A stretch of DNA of 64,000 nt from Spongorhabdus nitratireducens (GCA_947387575.1 CANDOC010000004.1:1-64000), one strand, 5' to 3'. Positions 28,282 to 38,049 are shown, numbered from the stretch's first letter. Made by a program: numbers and translations. Notes: generated from the sequence alone by a model not told the origin.

Positions 28282-29782
28282 GCGTTGCCTTCTATCTACA
28301 GGTTCTGAATGGAGCTTTGAACTGCTGGAAACGTACGACAGGGAAATTGGTCGGCTGGCAGAGCAGTACCGCATTGATACCTATCCGAACCAGATAGAGA
28401 TCATCAATTCGGAGCAGATGATCGATGCCTATGCTGCTGTTGGCATGCCCCTGATGTACAACCACTGGAGCTTTGGTAAACAGTTCCTTAGCAATATGAA
28501 ACGCTATCGGCGGGGGCAGATGGGGCTGGCCTATGAGCTGGTAATCAATTCCAACCCCTGTATTGCCTATTTGATGGAAGAGAACACAATGCCAATGCAG
28601 GCATTGGTTATCGCTCACGCCTGCTATGGCCACAACTCTTTCTTCAAGGGCAATTATCTGTTCAAACAGTGGACCAATGCCGACTCCATTGTCGATTACC
28701 TGCTGTTTGCCAAGCATTACATTGCCCAGTGTGAAGAAAAGTATGGCGTGGAGCAGGTAGAAACCTTGCTGGATGCCTGCCATGCACTGATGAATCAGGG
28801 CGTTAACCGGTATGAACGACAGGCACATCTTTCTCCTGAAGAAGAGCGGCATCAGGCCCGGGAGCGTGAGGAATATATCCAGCGCAACCTGAATGACCTA
28901 TGGCGTACGATTCCGGTCAAGGAAGAAAAAACGCAGGTGAAAAGCGAGCGTTTTCCCAAGTCGCCGGAAGAAAATATTCTCTACTTTATTGAGAAAAATG
29001 CACCTTTGCTGAAAACCTGGCAGCGGGAAATCATCAGGATCGTCAGAAAAATAGCCCAGTACTTTTATCCCCAGCGCCAGACCCAGGTTATGAATGAAGG
29101 CTGGGCCAGCTTCTGGCATTACACGTTAGTGCATAGCCTGTATGACGAAGGACTGGTAAATGAAGGCTTTATGCTGGAAGTCCTTCACTCGCATACCAAT
29201 GTCGTTTTTCAGCCAGCTTTTGATGATCAGCGCTATTCCGGCATCAACCCCTATGCTCTTGGCTTTAATATTTATAGTGATATTCGCCGGATCTGTGAGA
29301 ATCCAACGCCGGAAGACCGGCAGTGGTTTCCGGATATTGCGGGCAGTGACTGGCTGGATACACTTCACTTTGCCATGCAGAACTTCAAGGATGAAAGCTT
29401 TATCCTGCAGTTTCTGTCTCCCAAAGTGATGCGGGATATGCGGCTGTTTGGTATCGATGATAATGATGCCCATCAGTATCTTGAGATCAGCGCCATTCAT
29501 GATGAAGAAGGGTATCGATCGCTCAGGCAGTCATTATCTGCGCAATATAATCTGGGTAACCGTGAACCTAATATTCAGGTGCTGGACGTAGATGTCACCG
29601 GAGATCGCTCAATGATTCTGGTGCATGAAATGCATCAGGGACGGCCACTGGATGCTGCCAGCACGCAAGAGATTCTGAAACATGTTTACTATCTGTGGGG
29701 CTTTGATGTCAGCCTGCAGTCGGTTGATGAGTATGGGAAGGTTCAGCAGCGCTACTGGTTACCCGACAGTGAGCAGGGGTGA
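28274..29782 (+). CDS. ycgB: SpoVR family protein (YcgB)
   Basis: 502 aa (E. coli YcgB 510). Family hallmarks are IDTYPNQIEIINSEQMIDAY, GMPLMYNHWSFGK and NEGWASFWHYTLVH. The ATG lies inside the end of yeaH, indicating coupled translation. SpoVR proteins are linked to spore cortex formation in Bacillus and to the PrkA/YeaH starvation module in Gram-negatives. The biochemical role is unknown. It is the last gene of the operon and is followed by a strong terminator. Confidence 0.95.
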   Translation: MAERCLLSTGSEWSFELLETYDREIGRLAEQYRIDTYPNQIEIINSEQMIDAYAAVGMPLMYNHWSFGKQFLSNMKRYRRGQMGLAYELVINSNPCIAYLMEENTMPMQALVIAHACYGHNSFFKGNYLFKQWTNADSIVDYLLFAKHYIAQCEEKYGVEQVETLLDACHALMNQGVNRYERQAHLSPEEERHQAREREEYIQRNLNDLWRTIPVKEEKTQVKSERFPKSPEENILYFIEKNAPLLKTWQREIIRIVRKIAQYFYPQRQTQVMNEGWASFWHYTLVHSLYDEGLVNEGFMLEVLHSHTNVVFQPAFDDQRYSGINPYALGFNIYSDIRRICENPTPEDRQWFPDIAGSDWLDTLHFAMQNFKDESFILQFLSPKVMRDMRLFGIDDNDAHQYLEISAIHDEEGYRSLRQSLSAQYNLGNREPNIQVLDVDVTGDRSMILVHEMHQGRPLDAASTQEILKHVYYLWGFDVSLQSVDEYGKVQQRYWLPDSEQG

Positions 29783-29794
29783 ATAAAATACAGA

Positions 29795-29829
29795 AAAGTC
29801 ATCATCAGTCAGGTGCTGATGATGACTTT
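29795..29829. terminator. Bidirectional terminator between spoVR and the YeeE/YedE pair
   Basis: A perfect 14-bp stem (AAAGTCATCATCAG/CTGATGATGACTTT) has a 7-nt loop, 12 nt after the spoVR stop and 4 nt before the end of the convergent transporter gene. Confidence 0.85.
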
Positions 29830-29833
29830 GGTT

Positions 29834-30406
29834 TCAGGCGTTTTCAGAAGATGCTGTTGAAGCTGGCAACAGCACGGCAATGATGATGAATACAGCAGCA
29901 ATGGCTCCTGCAACCCATAATGCAGGTAATGACGGCAGCATGACGGAATATTTTTCAACTCCGGTTGTGGCCAGCGTCGCTTTACCTCCAAGGTCGTCAA
30001 ATAACCAGCTGTTCTGTATTGAACCGTAACTCAGGGTGAAAATACCTGCACCGACCAGCCCGCCTGTTATGAAAAACAAGGCATCTTTTCTTCCGGCGCC
30101 TGCGGCTACCAGACTGGTGCCTGGGCAAAAGCCAGCCATTGCCCAGCCCAGTCCCAAAATAGCACCACCGGCGATAACACCCATATAAGATGTTTTAATA
30201 CTTAAATGATTGCCACTGATGATGCCTGCTGACAGCAAAGTAAACAGCAATAGGCTGCTTATACCAATACCCAGCAAAATAGCTTTCATCAGGTGCAGGT
30301 CTGTAAGCCGCAGCATGCCGATGATTTTGGCCGGGCTGGCGGCCCCGGCTTTTTGCAGCACGAAACCGAAAAGGAAGCCGACAATAATTGCGAGCATAAT
30401 ATTCAT
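29834..30406 (-). CDS. YeeE/YedE-type sulfur transporter, C-terminal half protein
   Basis: 190-aa integral membrane protein with about five helices and the family signature GLGWAMAGFCPGTSLVAAGAGR (about 87-108), whose cysteine is of the kind that relays thiosulfate/sulfur in YeeE. Its start codon follows the stop of the upstream half directly (TAAATG), so the two halves are translated together and probably form one transporter (split PmpA/PmpB arrangement). The likely cargo is thiosulfate or another sulfur species; this is inferred from the family. Confidence 0.85.
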   Translation of the reverse strand: MNIMLAIIVGFLFGFVLQKAGAASPAKIIGMLRLTDLHLMKAILLGIGISSLLLFTLLSAGIISGNHLSIKTSYMGVIAGGAILGLGWAMAGFCPGTSLVAAGAGRKDALFFITGGLVGAGIFTLSYGSIQNSWLFDDLGGKATLATTGVEKYSVMLPSLPALWVAGAIAAVFIIIAVLLPASTASSENA

Positions 30407-30973
30407 TTATGCGTTCCTCCGGTACATCAGCATCGCAACAGGGACGGCCACAGCAAAAGCCCCCATCGCAAAAAGATAGCCACTCAGTGACGTCTGCATC
30501 ATGCCGCTCATCATATGTCCACTGGTACATCCTCCGGCCAGCCGGGCACCAAAAAGGACCAGTACACCACCGAAAAATACGGTGAGATAGCGCTTCGAGT
30601 CAGGCTTGTCACAGGTTACGGCAAGATTGTTGCTATCAGCTTCAGAGGCATTGGATTGCATGCGACTGGCGACAAAACCACCCAGTACCATCGCCAGCAC
30701 AAAGACAAAACTGTAATTCAGCGGATTAGCGATATTGCTGGCATATTTACCTCCGCTTTTATTCAGGTAGGCATTGGGGCTGGCATAACCGGTTTTACTG
30801 GAATTATCCTCAACCACAACATCACTGAACAGGTTCCAGACAATGCCGTCAAATATGACAAACTGAGTGGAAACACCGATAGGTTTGACCAACAGTACAG
30901 CCAGCAAGAAAGTCAGCCCCAGGGCTAGACCACTGATCTTCCAGTTCCACTGTTGTTTATAAAGAAACTTCAT
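30407..30973 (-). CDS. YeeE/YedE-type sulfur transporter, N-terminal half protein
   Basis: 188-aa integral membrane protein with the conserved GARLAGGCTSGHMMSGM segment (about 143-160) that carries the first sulfur-relay cysteine of YeeE/YedE proteins. A larger polar loop (about 50-80) lies between the first helices. AAGGAGG is 6 nt before the ATG. It is the first gene of the two-gene unit. It is divergent from the acyl-CoA ligase with 311 bp between the starts; that gap holds an inverted repeat (31037-31052) but no gene that I can support. Confidence 0.85.
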   Translation of the reverse strand: MKFLYKQQWNWKISGLALGLTFLLAVLLVKPIGVSTQFVIFDGIVWNLFSDVVVEDNSSKTGYASPNAYLNKSGGKYASNIANPLNYSFVFVLAMVLGGFVASRMQSNASEADSNNLAVTCDKPDSKRYLTVFFGGVLVLFGARLAGGCTSGHMMSGMMQTSLSGYLFAMGAFAVAVPVAMLMYRRNA

Positions 30974-31036
30974 AAACCCTCCTTCCTTGCCTTTGTGATG
31001 ATATTTATAGGCAAAAGATATATGCGCTTATCATAT

Positions 31037-31052
31037 ATTAGATTTTCCTAAT
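31037..31052. promoter_or_regulatory. Inverted repeat upstream of the sulfur transporter genes
   Basis: ATTAG-N6-CTAAT lies 64 bp upstream of the transporter start in very AT-rich DNA. It has the look of a small operator (ArsR-type sulfur sensors often flank such genes), but no such regulator gene is next to it. Confidence 0.3.
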
Positions 31053-31284
31053 GTAAAGTATAGAAGAAATGTGAAACCCGAATTTACGTAGCGTTTTTCA
31101 GGGTTTGTCAGTTTGGGTTAGACGTGTGACCGTTTGGGTCATGGGATTGTACCGGGAGGTCAGTTAGGCTGGTGTCGCATAATAAAGCGGGACACAAATA
31201 AAAAGCTTCATCAGACGTCTTGCATCACAATCAGAAGCACAAGAATCACGATCCCGATAACGATAATAAAAAAGGTTGTATCTT

Positions 31285-32853
31285 ATGCAGAATATTGCCG
31301 CCTTCCTGCAGCGTAATGCCAAGCTGTATCCTTCCAAAGCCGCTATTGTCTGCAATAACGACAGAATCAGTTACTCCGAACTGGATGCTGCTGCCAGTCA
31401 GGTAGCAGCTGGACTGATAGCTCGCGGGCTGCAGCCGGGAGATCGGGTTGCACTCAGTTGTCCTAACCTGCCTTTCTTTCCGGTTGTTTATTATGGCGTA
31501 CTGAAAGCGGGCGGCATTGTGGTGCCGTTAAACGTCTTGCTGCGTCCGAGAGAGATCGAATACCACCTGCAGGACAGTGGCGCCAAATTCTTCTTCTGTT
31601 TTGAAGGCACGCCTGAGCTTCCCATGGGCAAACTGGGACAGGAAGCTTTTGAGCAGGTCGATAGCTGTGAAGAAATGTTTGTGATGGCAGCGCAAGACCA
31701 GAGCGCTATGGAGCTGGATGGTATTGCCACGCTGACAGCGTTGACTCAGGGACAGCCGGGTGAGTTTGACTATGTGCCCCGCAGCAATGACGATCTGGCC
31801 GTGCTGATTTACACCTCGGGAACCACCGGGTATCCCAAGGGTGCAATGCTGACCCATACCAATATTACAATGAACTGTATGCTGGCCATGACGCAGGTAA
31901 GCATCACTGCAGATGACAGGCTGCTGCTGACATTACCGCTGTTTCATGTGTTCGGACAGGTGGTGCAAATGGTTGCGGGTATCAGTGCCGGTTCATCCCT
32001 GATTATGGTGCCCCGTTTTGATCCGGAAACCGTGCTGTCGTTAATGGAAAAGGAAGAAGCTACCCAGTTCTGTGGTGTACCTACCATGTATATCGGACTG
32101 TTGAGTGTTAAGGATGCGGCAGAGCGGTTTGATCTGGAAAAAATCGCCAGCAATATGAAGATCTGCGTCAGCGGTGGCGCGGCAATGCCGGTTGAAGTCA
32201 TGCGCCAGTTTGAAGAGAAATTCAATGCGCCGATTCTGGAAGGCTATGGCCTGTCGGAGACTTCACCTATTGCCGCCTTCAACAGCCTGCATCTGGAGCG
32301 TATTCCTGGCTCGGTGGGACAGCCGGTTATCGGTATTGATATTCGTATCGCTGATGAAAACGGTAATGAGGTTGCTGCAGGTGAAGAAGGTGAGATTCTG
32401 ATCCGTGGCCATAACATTATGGCGGGCTATTTCAATAATCCTGAAAAAACTGCTGAAACCATCAAGGACAGCTGGTTCTATTCCGGCGATATTGGCCGCA
32501 TGGACGAGAAAGGCAATCTGTATATTGTTGACCGGGTGAAGGACATGATTATTCGGGGCGGCTACAACGTTTACCCCCGCGAGCTGGAAGAAGTACTAAT
32601 GGCCCATCCTCATGTAGCCAATGTGGCTGTAGTGGGCGTTCCTCATGATGTTCATGGCGAGGAAGTGATGGCCTGTGTTGTACCTCATGATGGTGTAGAT
32701 GCCTGCCCCAATGAGATTACCGGTTGGGCTAAAGAGCGTATTGCAGCGCACAAATACCCAAGAGTGGTACAGATGTTCAATGAACTGCCTATGACCGCAA
32801 CCGGCAAGATCCTGAAGCGGGAATTGAGGGAGTTACTGAAACAAGCCGACTGA
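31285..32853 (+). CDS. Long-chain fatty acid-CoA ligase (AMP-forming)
   Basis: 522-aa member of the adenylate-forming (ANL) superfamily; it activates a fatty or other carboxylic acid to the acyl-CoA via an acyl-AMP. The P-loop is YTSGTTGYPKG (about 172-182). Other motifs are YGLSETSP, YSGDIGRMDEKG, the hinge DRVKDMIIRGGYNVYP, and the catalytic Lys in PMTATGKILKREL near the C-terminus. The start is ATG 31285 with AAAGG 9 nt upstream; a TTG three codons earlier is less likely. The chain-length preference cannot be told. It appears monocistronic. Confidence 0.9.
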   Translation: MQNIAAFLQRNAKLYPSKAAIVCNNDRISYSELDAAASQVAAGLIARGLQPGDRVALSCPNLPFFPVVYYGVLKAGGIVVPLNVLLRPREIEYHLQDSGAKFFFCFEGTPELPMGKLGQEAFEQVDSCEEMFVMAAQDQSAMELDGIATLTALTQGQPGEFDYVPRSNDDLAVLIYTSGTTGYPKGAMLTHTNITMNCMLAMTQVSITADDRLLLTLPLFHVFGQVVQMVAGISAGSSLIMVPRFDPETVLSLMEKEEATQFCGVPTMYIGLLSVKDAAERFDLEKIASNMKICVSGGAAMPVEVMRQFEEKFNAPILEGYGLSETSPIAAFNSLHLERIPGSVGQPVIGIDIRIADENGNEVAAGEEGEILIRGHNIMAGYFNNPEKTAETIKDSWFYSGDIGRMDEKGNLYIVDRVKDMIIRGGYNVYPRELEEVLMAHPHVANVAVVGVPHDVHGEEVMACVVPHDGVDACPNEITGWAKERIAAHKYPRVVQMFNELPMTATGKILKRELRELLKQAD

Positions 32854-32882
32854 CTTATCAAATACTGATAAAGCGTTTTTAA

Positions 32883-32924
32883 TGGAACTACAGCCTCACC
32901 GGGGGGCATGGGGTTGTAGTTCCA
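32883..32924 (+). terminator. Hairpin after the acyl-CoA ligase gene
   Basis: A stem of about 16 bp (TGGAACTACAGCCTC against GGGGTTGTAGTTCCA, two G-U pairs) lies 30 nt downstream of the stop codon, without a following T tract. It is probably a transcript end. It begins the 347-bp gap before gdhB, which also holds the ArgR-type site and promoter described next. Confidence 0.5.
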
Positions 32925-33063
32925 GCCTTCACTTCTATCAGGCTCTCCGACGATAACACCACTCCTCAACGTTCGATTTCCAAAATTCAGCATCAGTACC
33001 TACAGAACGGTTTATCCTTGGTGGGTTGGTCTGTCCTTTTTTCGCTGATATTGCCTTGCGGTA

Positions 33064-33105
33064 TGTCAGGCTGGTGAAAGTCCCTGTCGCATTATGAAAA
33101 ATACT
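33064..33105 (+). promoter_or_regulatory. ArgR-type (AraC-family) operator upstream of gdhB
   Basis: Two direct half-sites sit in exact 21-bp register. TGTCAG-N8-AA-N5 is at 33064-33084 and TGTCGC-N8-AA-N5 at 33085-33105. This is the published Pseudomonas aeruginosa ArgR arrangement (TGTCGC-N8-AA-N5 repeated). The second half-site runs into the -35 region of a promoter with -10 box GATAAT at 33121-33126, the position used by AraC-type activators. Regulation by arginine is inferred from this and from the neighbouring AST genes. Confidence 0.72.
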
Positions 33106-33126
33106 TATCTGGGTTTCGTGGATAAT
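33098..33126 (+). promoter_or_regulatory. Predicted activator-dependent gdhB promoter
   Basis: The -10 hexamer GATAAT (33121-33126) lies 17 bp from a poor -35 (AAAATA, 33098-33103) that overlaps the ArgR-type site. A weak -35 with an overlapping activator site suggests an activated promoter, giving a leader of about 67 nt before the gdhB ATG. Confidence 0.5.
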
Positions 33127-33200
33127 CCGGTTGAGATCATTAAAGGATCAACTGGAGATAAGGTTCAAGTGGCGCTTTACCTCCATAAGGGGAAGCCACT

Positions 33201-36200
33201 ATGACCCGGGATGTTATGAACAGTTATACGGATATCCGCAGAATCACTGTCGAACAACTTCAGTCCTGGCTGAAAGAGCGCATGCCAGAAGAAGAACATA
33301 CATCGGCTAGTAATCTTGCAGAGCACTTTTACAGACGTCACTCATTGAGTGATCTGTCCAGCCAGTCCATTGACGACCGCTATGGTTCACTCCTCTGCCT
33401 GTGGCAGTTTATTCAGCAGCGCAAGCCTGCTGAAGCGCTGGTCCGGGCCTACAATCCAGAGCCTGAAGAACACCACTGGCATTCCACTCACAGCGTGATC
33501 GAGATTCTCGCTGATGATATGCCTTTCCTGGTGGCTTCCGTTCTGATGGAGCTGGACCGTCAGGATCTGGTCGTACACGAACTTAACCACCCGACTATCA
33601 ATATTGTCCGTGACAGCATCGGCAAGCTGGTAGCCCTGCACAAGCCGGATGTTGAAACCGGTATCTCAGAAGCACTTATCCGGATCGAAATTGACCGTCA
33701 GCCAGACGAAGAAGCACTGGCCGATGTGGTTAAAAATATCGAGCTGGTGGTTGGTGATGTGCAGCGTGTTGTTGAAGACTGGCCAGCCATGCAGCAGCAA
33801 ATGGATAAGGCCGTTGAAGAATGCCAGCGTACCGACCTGCCGGTTGAAAAGGAGCAGGTCGAAGAAGTAGAAGCTTTCCTGGAATGGCTGAAGCAGGACA
33901 ACTTCCTGTTTATCGGTCACCGCTTCTATGATTTTGATGCCTCCGATGACTGCACTCGTCTGGTCATTCGCGACAATTCCGGTCTTGGCTGCTTCCGTGA
34001 AGAAGTGCGGGAAAGCCCGAAAATCAGAATTCTGTCCGATCATGAAGCAGAGCGACTGATGTCGCCTGAACTGCTGGTTATCACCAAGTCCATTACCCGT
34101 TCCACCGTTCAGCGTCCGGCCCATATGGACTATGTCGCTATTCGTCAGTTTGACGATCGTGGTCAGGTAGTAGGTGAGAGTCGTTTCTACGGTCTGTTTA
34201 CATCAAAGGCCTATGATACCCCGCAGGAAAATATTCCGCTGATGCGGGAAAAGGTTACCAGCCTGCTGGCCCATGCCCGCGAACAGGAAGACAGCTACCG
34301 CGGCAAGGCACTGCGTCACATTATCAGTCACTATCCGCGGGATGAGCTGCTGCAGGCCAGCCAGAAGCAACTGCAGCAAACTATTCTGGGTATTCTCGAC
34401 TGTCAGCAGCGCAAACAGCTGCGGGTATTCCTGCGTCCGGACAGCTTTGGCCGTTTTGTTACTGCCATGGTTTATGTGCCGAGAGACCGCTTCAATACCC
34501 AGCTGAGAATTACGCTGCAGCAAATTCTGCAGGAAGAGCTCAAGGGTCACAGTGTTGACTTTAATGTACGCCTGTCTGACAACCCGCTGACCCAGGTACA
34601 GTTCACCATCCACTGTAAAGACCTGCACGATCAGGTACTGGATGCTGCGCTGCTCGAAGCGCGGATGACAGAAGTGATGCTGGGTTGGGAAGACCATTTG
34701 CATCAGGCACTGATCGAACAGCATGGTGAGGCGGTTGGTCGTCAACTGTATCGTCGTTATGTGCGAGCATTTCCTGCCGGTTACCGGGAAGATGTCCACC
34801 CGCGTCAGGCTGCTACCGATATTGTGCGACTGGAAGCGCTGACTGAAGAGCAGCCGCTGAACACCAGTCTGTACCAGCCGGTGAACGACTTTGAATGTCT
34901 GCACTTCCGGGTACTGGGTCTGGGTGAACCGCTGGCACTGTCCCGCATGATGCCGATTCTGGATCAGATGCAGGTACAGGTTCAGAATGCCCGTCCTTAC
35001 ACGATTCGTCGCCGTGGTGGTATTCATGCATGGGGTGTCGACTTCAGTATCCTGTTGGCTGATGGCCAGACCCTGGACAGCGAAGAAGTACGACAGCAGT
35101 TCCAGGAAGTGTTTATCCGCACCTGGCGTGGTGAGCTGGAAAACGACGGTTTCAATGCACTGGCAGTCAATGCCGGCCTGAGATGGCGTGAAGTGAATCT
35201 GCTGCGGGCACTGAGCAAATATCTGCTGCAACTGCAGGTACCGTTCAGTCAGGCCTATATGCAACAGGTGCTGAATGATAATCCGGCGATTACCCGTAAT
35301 CTGGTCACCCTGTTTGAAACCCGCTTTGATCCGGCACTGGAAGGTGACCGCGAAGCCGCTATTGAAGGCGTGAGCAATACCATCGAAGCACTGCTGGAAA
35401 AAGTCGAGAACCTGGATAACGACCGGATTCTGCGCCACTTCCTGAGTGTGATTCAGGCCATGCAGCGCACCAACGCCTACCAGCAAACAGCAGAAGGCAA
35501 TGCCAAGAGCTATATGTCCTTCAAGCTGTTGCCGAACATGATTCCGGCAGCACCACTGCCTCGTCCTGAATTCGAAATCTTTGTGTACTCCCCGCAGGTT
35601 GAAGGGGTTCACATGCGCGGCGGTAAAGTTGCCCGTGGTGGCCTGCGCTGGTCTGACCGCCGGGAAGATTTCCGGACTGAAATCCTCGGTCTGGTTAAAG
35701 CCCAGATGGTGAAGAATGCGGTTATCGTTCCGCACGGTGCCAAGGGTGGTTTTATTCCCAAGCAGTTACCGGTACGTGGTAGCCGGGAAGAGATTCTGGC
35801 GGAAGGTATCAGCAGCTATAAGACCTTTATCTCCGGTCTGCTCGATATCACCGACAATATGAAGGACGGTGAGCTGCTGCCGCCGCTGAATGTTATCCGT
35901 CACGATGGCGATGATCCGTATCTGGTAGTTGCGGCCGACAAGGGCACTGCAACCTTCTCGGATATTGCCAACGAAATTTCCGAAAGCTATGGCTTCTGGC
36001 TGGGCGATGCCTTTGCCTCTGGTGGCAGCCAGGGCTACGACCACAAGAAGATGGGTATTACCGCTCGTGGTGCCTGGGAGTCGGTGAAACGACTGTTCAA
36101 GGAAACCGGGCTGGATACCCAGAACCAGAGCTTTACCGCGATCGGTGTCGGCGATATGGCCGGTGATGTATTTGGTAATGGCATGTTACTGTCCGGCCAT

Positions 36201-38027
36201 ATCCGGCTGGTGGCGGCATTCAACCATATGCATATCTTTATTGATCCGACCCCGAATGCTGCCAGCAGTTACCAGGAACGTCAGCGCCTGTTCCGGATGC
36301 CGCGTTCCAGCTGGGATGACTATAACCGCGAGCTGATTTCCCGCGGTGGCGGCATCTTCAGCCGCAAGTCCAAGTCCATTCGCCTGAGTGCAGAAGCCCG
36401 CAAGGCGCTGAATACTGACAAGGCTGAGTTTACGCCGGCGGAACTGATTCAGACCATTCTGCAGGCTCCGGTTGATCTGCTGTGGAACGGTGGTATCGGT
36501 ACCTATGTCAAAGCTGGTAGCGAGACTCACGCTGAAGTGGGTGACCGGGCCAACGATGCGGTGCGTATCAACGCTACTGACCTGCGGGTCAAGGTTGTCG
36601 GTGAAGGTGGCAACCTGGGTCTGACCCAGAAAGCGCGGGTCGAGTTTGCCCGTCATGGTGGCCTGATCAACACTGATGCGGTTGATAACTCCGGTGGTGT
36701 GGACAGCTCTGACCATGAAGTAAACATCAAGATTCTGCTGAATCAGCTGGTAGCTGCAGGTGATATGACCCTGAAGCAGCGGAATGTACTGCTGGCAGAT
36801 ATGACGGATGAAGTCGCTGCACTGGTACTGCGCCATAACTTCCTGCAGAGTCAGCAGCTGAGCCTGTGTGTACATCAGAACAGTGATGTCCAGAATGATT
36901 ACCGTCACTTTATTCGCAGCCTGGAAAAGAGTGGCCGTCTGAACCGTGAGCTGGAAAGTCTGCCGGAAGACCGTGAGCTGAAGGCTCGACTGAAAGTCGG
37001 TGAAGGTCTAACCCGTCCGGAAGTCTCTGTGCTGCTGTCCTACGCCAAGCTGAAACTGTTTGATGAGCTGGTGCAGGAAGGTGTTGCTCAGGATGAAGAC
37101 CTGATGGAAGAGCTGCTGATGTACTTCCCGACACCGTTGCGGGAGCGTTTTGCAGCCCAGATTGTTGAGCATCCGCTGAAAGCCGAGATTCTGGCAACAC
37201 ATCTGGCCAATATTGTTGGCAACCGGATGGGCCCGACCTATCTCGACCAGCTGAAGCAGGAAACTCGCTGCTCATCTCTGGATGCGGTACGTGCCTTCTT
37301 CATTACCTGCCGGGTATTCGGTATTCCGGAGATGTGGCGCCAGTTTGAGGCGGCCGGATTTGACAGTGATGACGGTATCCAGCGCTTCCAGCAGATGCGG
37401 ATTCAGCACCATATCGAGAAAACCTCGACCTGGTTGCTGCGGACCCATATGGGCGAGCTGAGCATTTCTGCCCTGATCGAGCGTTATCGTTCCGGTACGG
37501 CCCTGATTACCGAGCAGCTGGAAGATATGCTGGGTGAGCATGAGCAGGCGGTTATGCGCGATCGCCGTAACGGTATGGAAGATGCGGGTCTGTCTTCCGA
37601 GCTGGCAACCACTTGCGCCGGCTTGCGCTATACCTATCATGCACTGGATATTCTCCAGATCAGCGAGCGCCAGCAGCAGGATGTCATCGAAACTGCACGG
37701 GCTTACTTCAGTCTGGAAGATCGCCTGTCACTGCCATGGCTGCGTGAGGAAATCCGCAAATTGCCGGCAGCCGACCGTTGGCAGCGCAAGGCCCAGATTT
37801 CATTGCGTGATCAGCTGGATCGCTGCCTCAGTGAAAACTGTGCCGGAGTCCTGGAGACAGAGCAGGACAATGACAGTGAACTGTCACAGCTGGATCAGTG
37901 GCTGAGTGAGAACGAGTCACAGATGCAGCGCTGGCAGCAGACAGTGGACGATATTCAGGTATCTGAACACTGTGATCTGGCCATGCTCTCTGTTGCTATT
38001 CAGGCATTGTCGTTGATGGCGGCATAA
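33201..38027 (+). CDS. gdhB: NAD-specific glutamate dehydrogenase, large (180-kDa) class
   Basis: 1608-aa catabolic enzyme converting glutamate to 2-oxoglutarate and ammonia with NAD. This class (Pseudomonas GdhB, Streptomyces, Caulobacter) has long N- and C-terminal regulatory regions around a central catalytic core. Visible core motifs are GGLRWSDRREDFRTEILGL, KGGF with the likely catalytic Lys region (about 853), APVDLLWNGGIGTYVK and RVKVVGEGGNLGLTQKAR for dinucleotide binding. AGGGG lies 8 nt before ATG 33201. It completes arginine catabolism by oxidising the glutamate produced by the AST genes downstream. Long minus-strand frames inside it are shadows. Confidence 0.96.
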   Translation: MTRDVMNSYTDIRRITVEQLQSWLKERMPEEEHTSASNLAEHFYRRHSLSDLSSQSIDDRYGSLLCLWQFIQQRKPAEALVRAYNPEPEEHHWHSTHSVIEILADDMPFLVASVLMELDRQDLVVHELNHPTINIVRDSIGKLVALHKPDVETGISEALIRIEIDRQPDEEALADVVKNIELVVGDVQRVVEDWPAMQQQMDKAVEECQRTDLPVEKEQVEEVEAFLEWLKQDNFLFIGHRFYDFDASDDCTRLVIRDNSGLGCFREEVRESPKIRILSDHEAERLMSPELLVITKSITRSTVQRPAHMDYVAIRQFDDRGQVVGESRFYGLFTSKAYDTPQENIPLMREKVTSLLAHAREQEDSYRGKALRHIISHYPRDELLQASQKQLQQTILGILDCQQRKQLRVFLRPDSFGRFVTAMVYVPRDRFNTQLRITLQQILQEELKGHSVDFNVRLSDNPLTQVQFTIHCKDLHDQVLDAALLEARMTEVMLGWEDHLHQALIEQHGEAVGRQLYRRYVRAFPAGYREDVHPRQAATDIVRLEALTEEQPLNTSLYQPVNDFECLHFRVLGLGEPLALSRMMPILDQMQVQVQNARPYTIRRRGGIHAWGVDFSILLADGQTLDSEEVRQQFQEVFIRTWRGELENDGFNALAVNAGLRWREVNLLRALSKYLLQLQVPFSQAYMQQVLNDNPAITRNLVTLFETRFDPALEGDREAAIEGVSNTIEALLEKVENLDNDRILRHFLSVIQAMQRTNAYQQTAEGNAKSYMSFKLLPNMIPAAPLPRPEFEIFVYSPQVEGVHMRGGKVARGGLRWSDRREDFRTEILGLVKAQMVKNAVIVPHGAKGGFIPKQLPVRGSREEILAEGISSYKTFISGLLDITDNMKDGELLPPLNVIRHDGDDPYLVVAADKGTATFSDIANEISESYGFWLGDAFASGGSQGYDHKKMGITARGAWESVKRLFKETGLDTQNQSFTAIGVGDMAGDVFGNGMLLSGHIRLVAAFNHMHIFIDPTPNAASSYQERQRLFRMPRSSWDDYNRELISRGGGIFSRKSKSIRLSAEARKALNTDKAEFTPAELIQTILQAPVDLLWNGGIGTYVKAGSETHAEVGDRANDAVRINATDLRVKVVGEGGNLGLTQKARVEFARHGGLINTDAVDNSGGVDSSDHEVNIKILLNQLVAAGDMTLKQRNVLLADMTDEVAALVLRHNFLQSQQLSLCVHQNSDVQNDYRHFIRSLEKSGRLNRELESLPEDRELKARLKVGEGLTRPEVSVLLSYAKLKLFDELVQEGVAQDEDLMEELLMYFPTPLRERFAAQIVEHPLKAEILATHLANIVGNRMGPTYLDQLKQETRCSSLDAVRAFFITCRVFGIPEMWRQFEAAGFDSDDGIQRFQQMRIQHHIEKTSTWLLRTHMGELSISALIERYRSGTALITEQLEDMLGEHEQAVMRDRRNGMEDAGLSSELATTCAGLRYTYHALDILQISERQQQDVIETARAYFSLEDRLSLPWLREEIRKLPAADRWQRKAQISLRDQLDRCLSENCAGVLETEQDNDSELSQLDQWLSENESQMQRWQQTVDDIQVSEHCDLAMLSVAIQALSLMAA

Positions 38028-38049
38028 CCCAGCCAGGCAATCAATACAG

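Noticed and set aside
31173-31193. Isolated TGTCGC-N8 upstream of the acyl-CoA ligase, considered as a third ArgR-type site
   Set aside because: The AA after N8 is missing and there is no partner half-site 21 bp upstream.
34203-35735. 510-codon open frame on the minus strand
   Set aside because: It lies entirely within gdhB, whose frame has strong family conservation. The minus-strand product is low-information (Gln/His-rich) and has no ribosome site; it is a codon-bias shadow.
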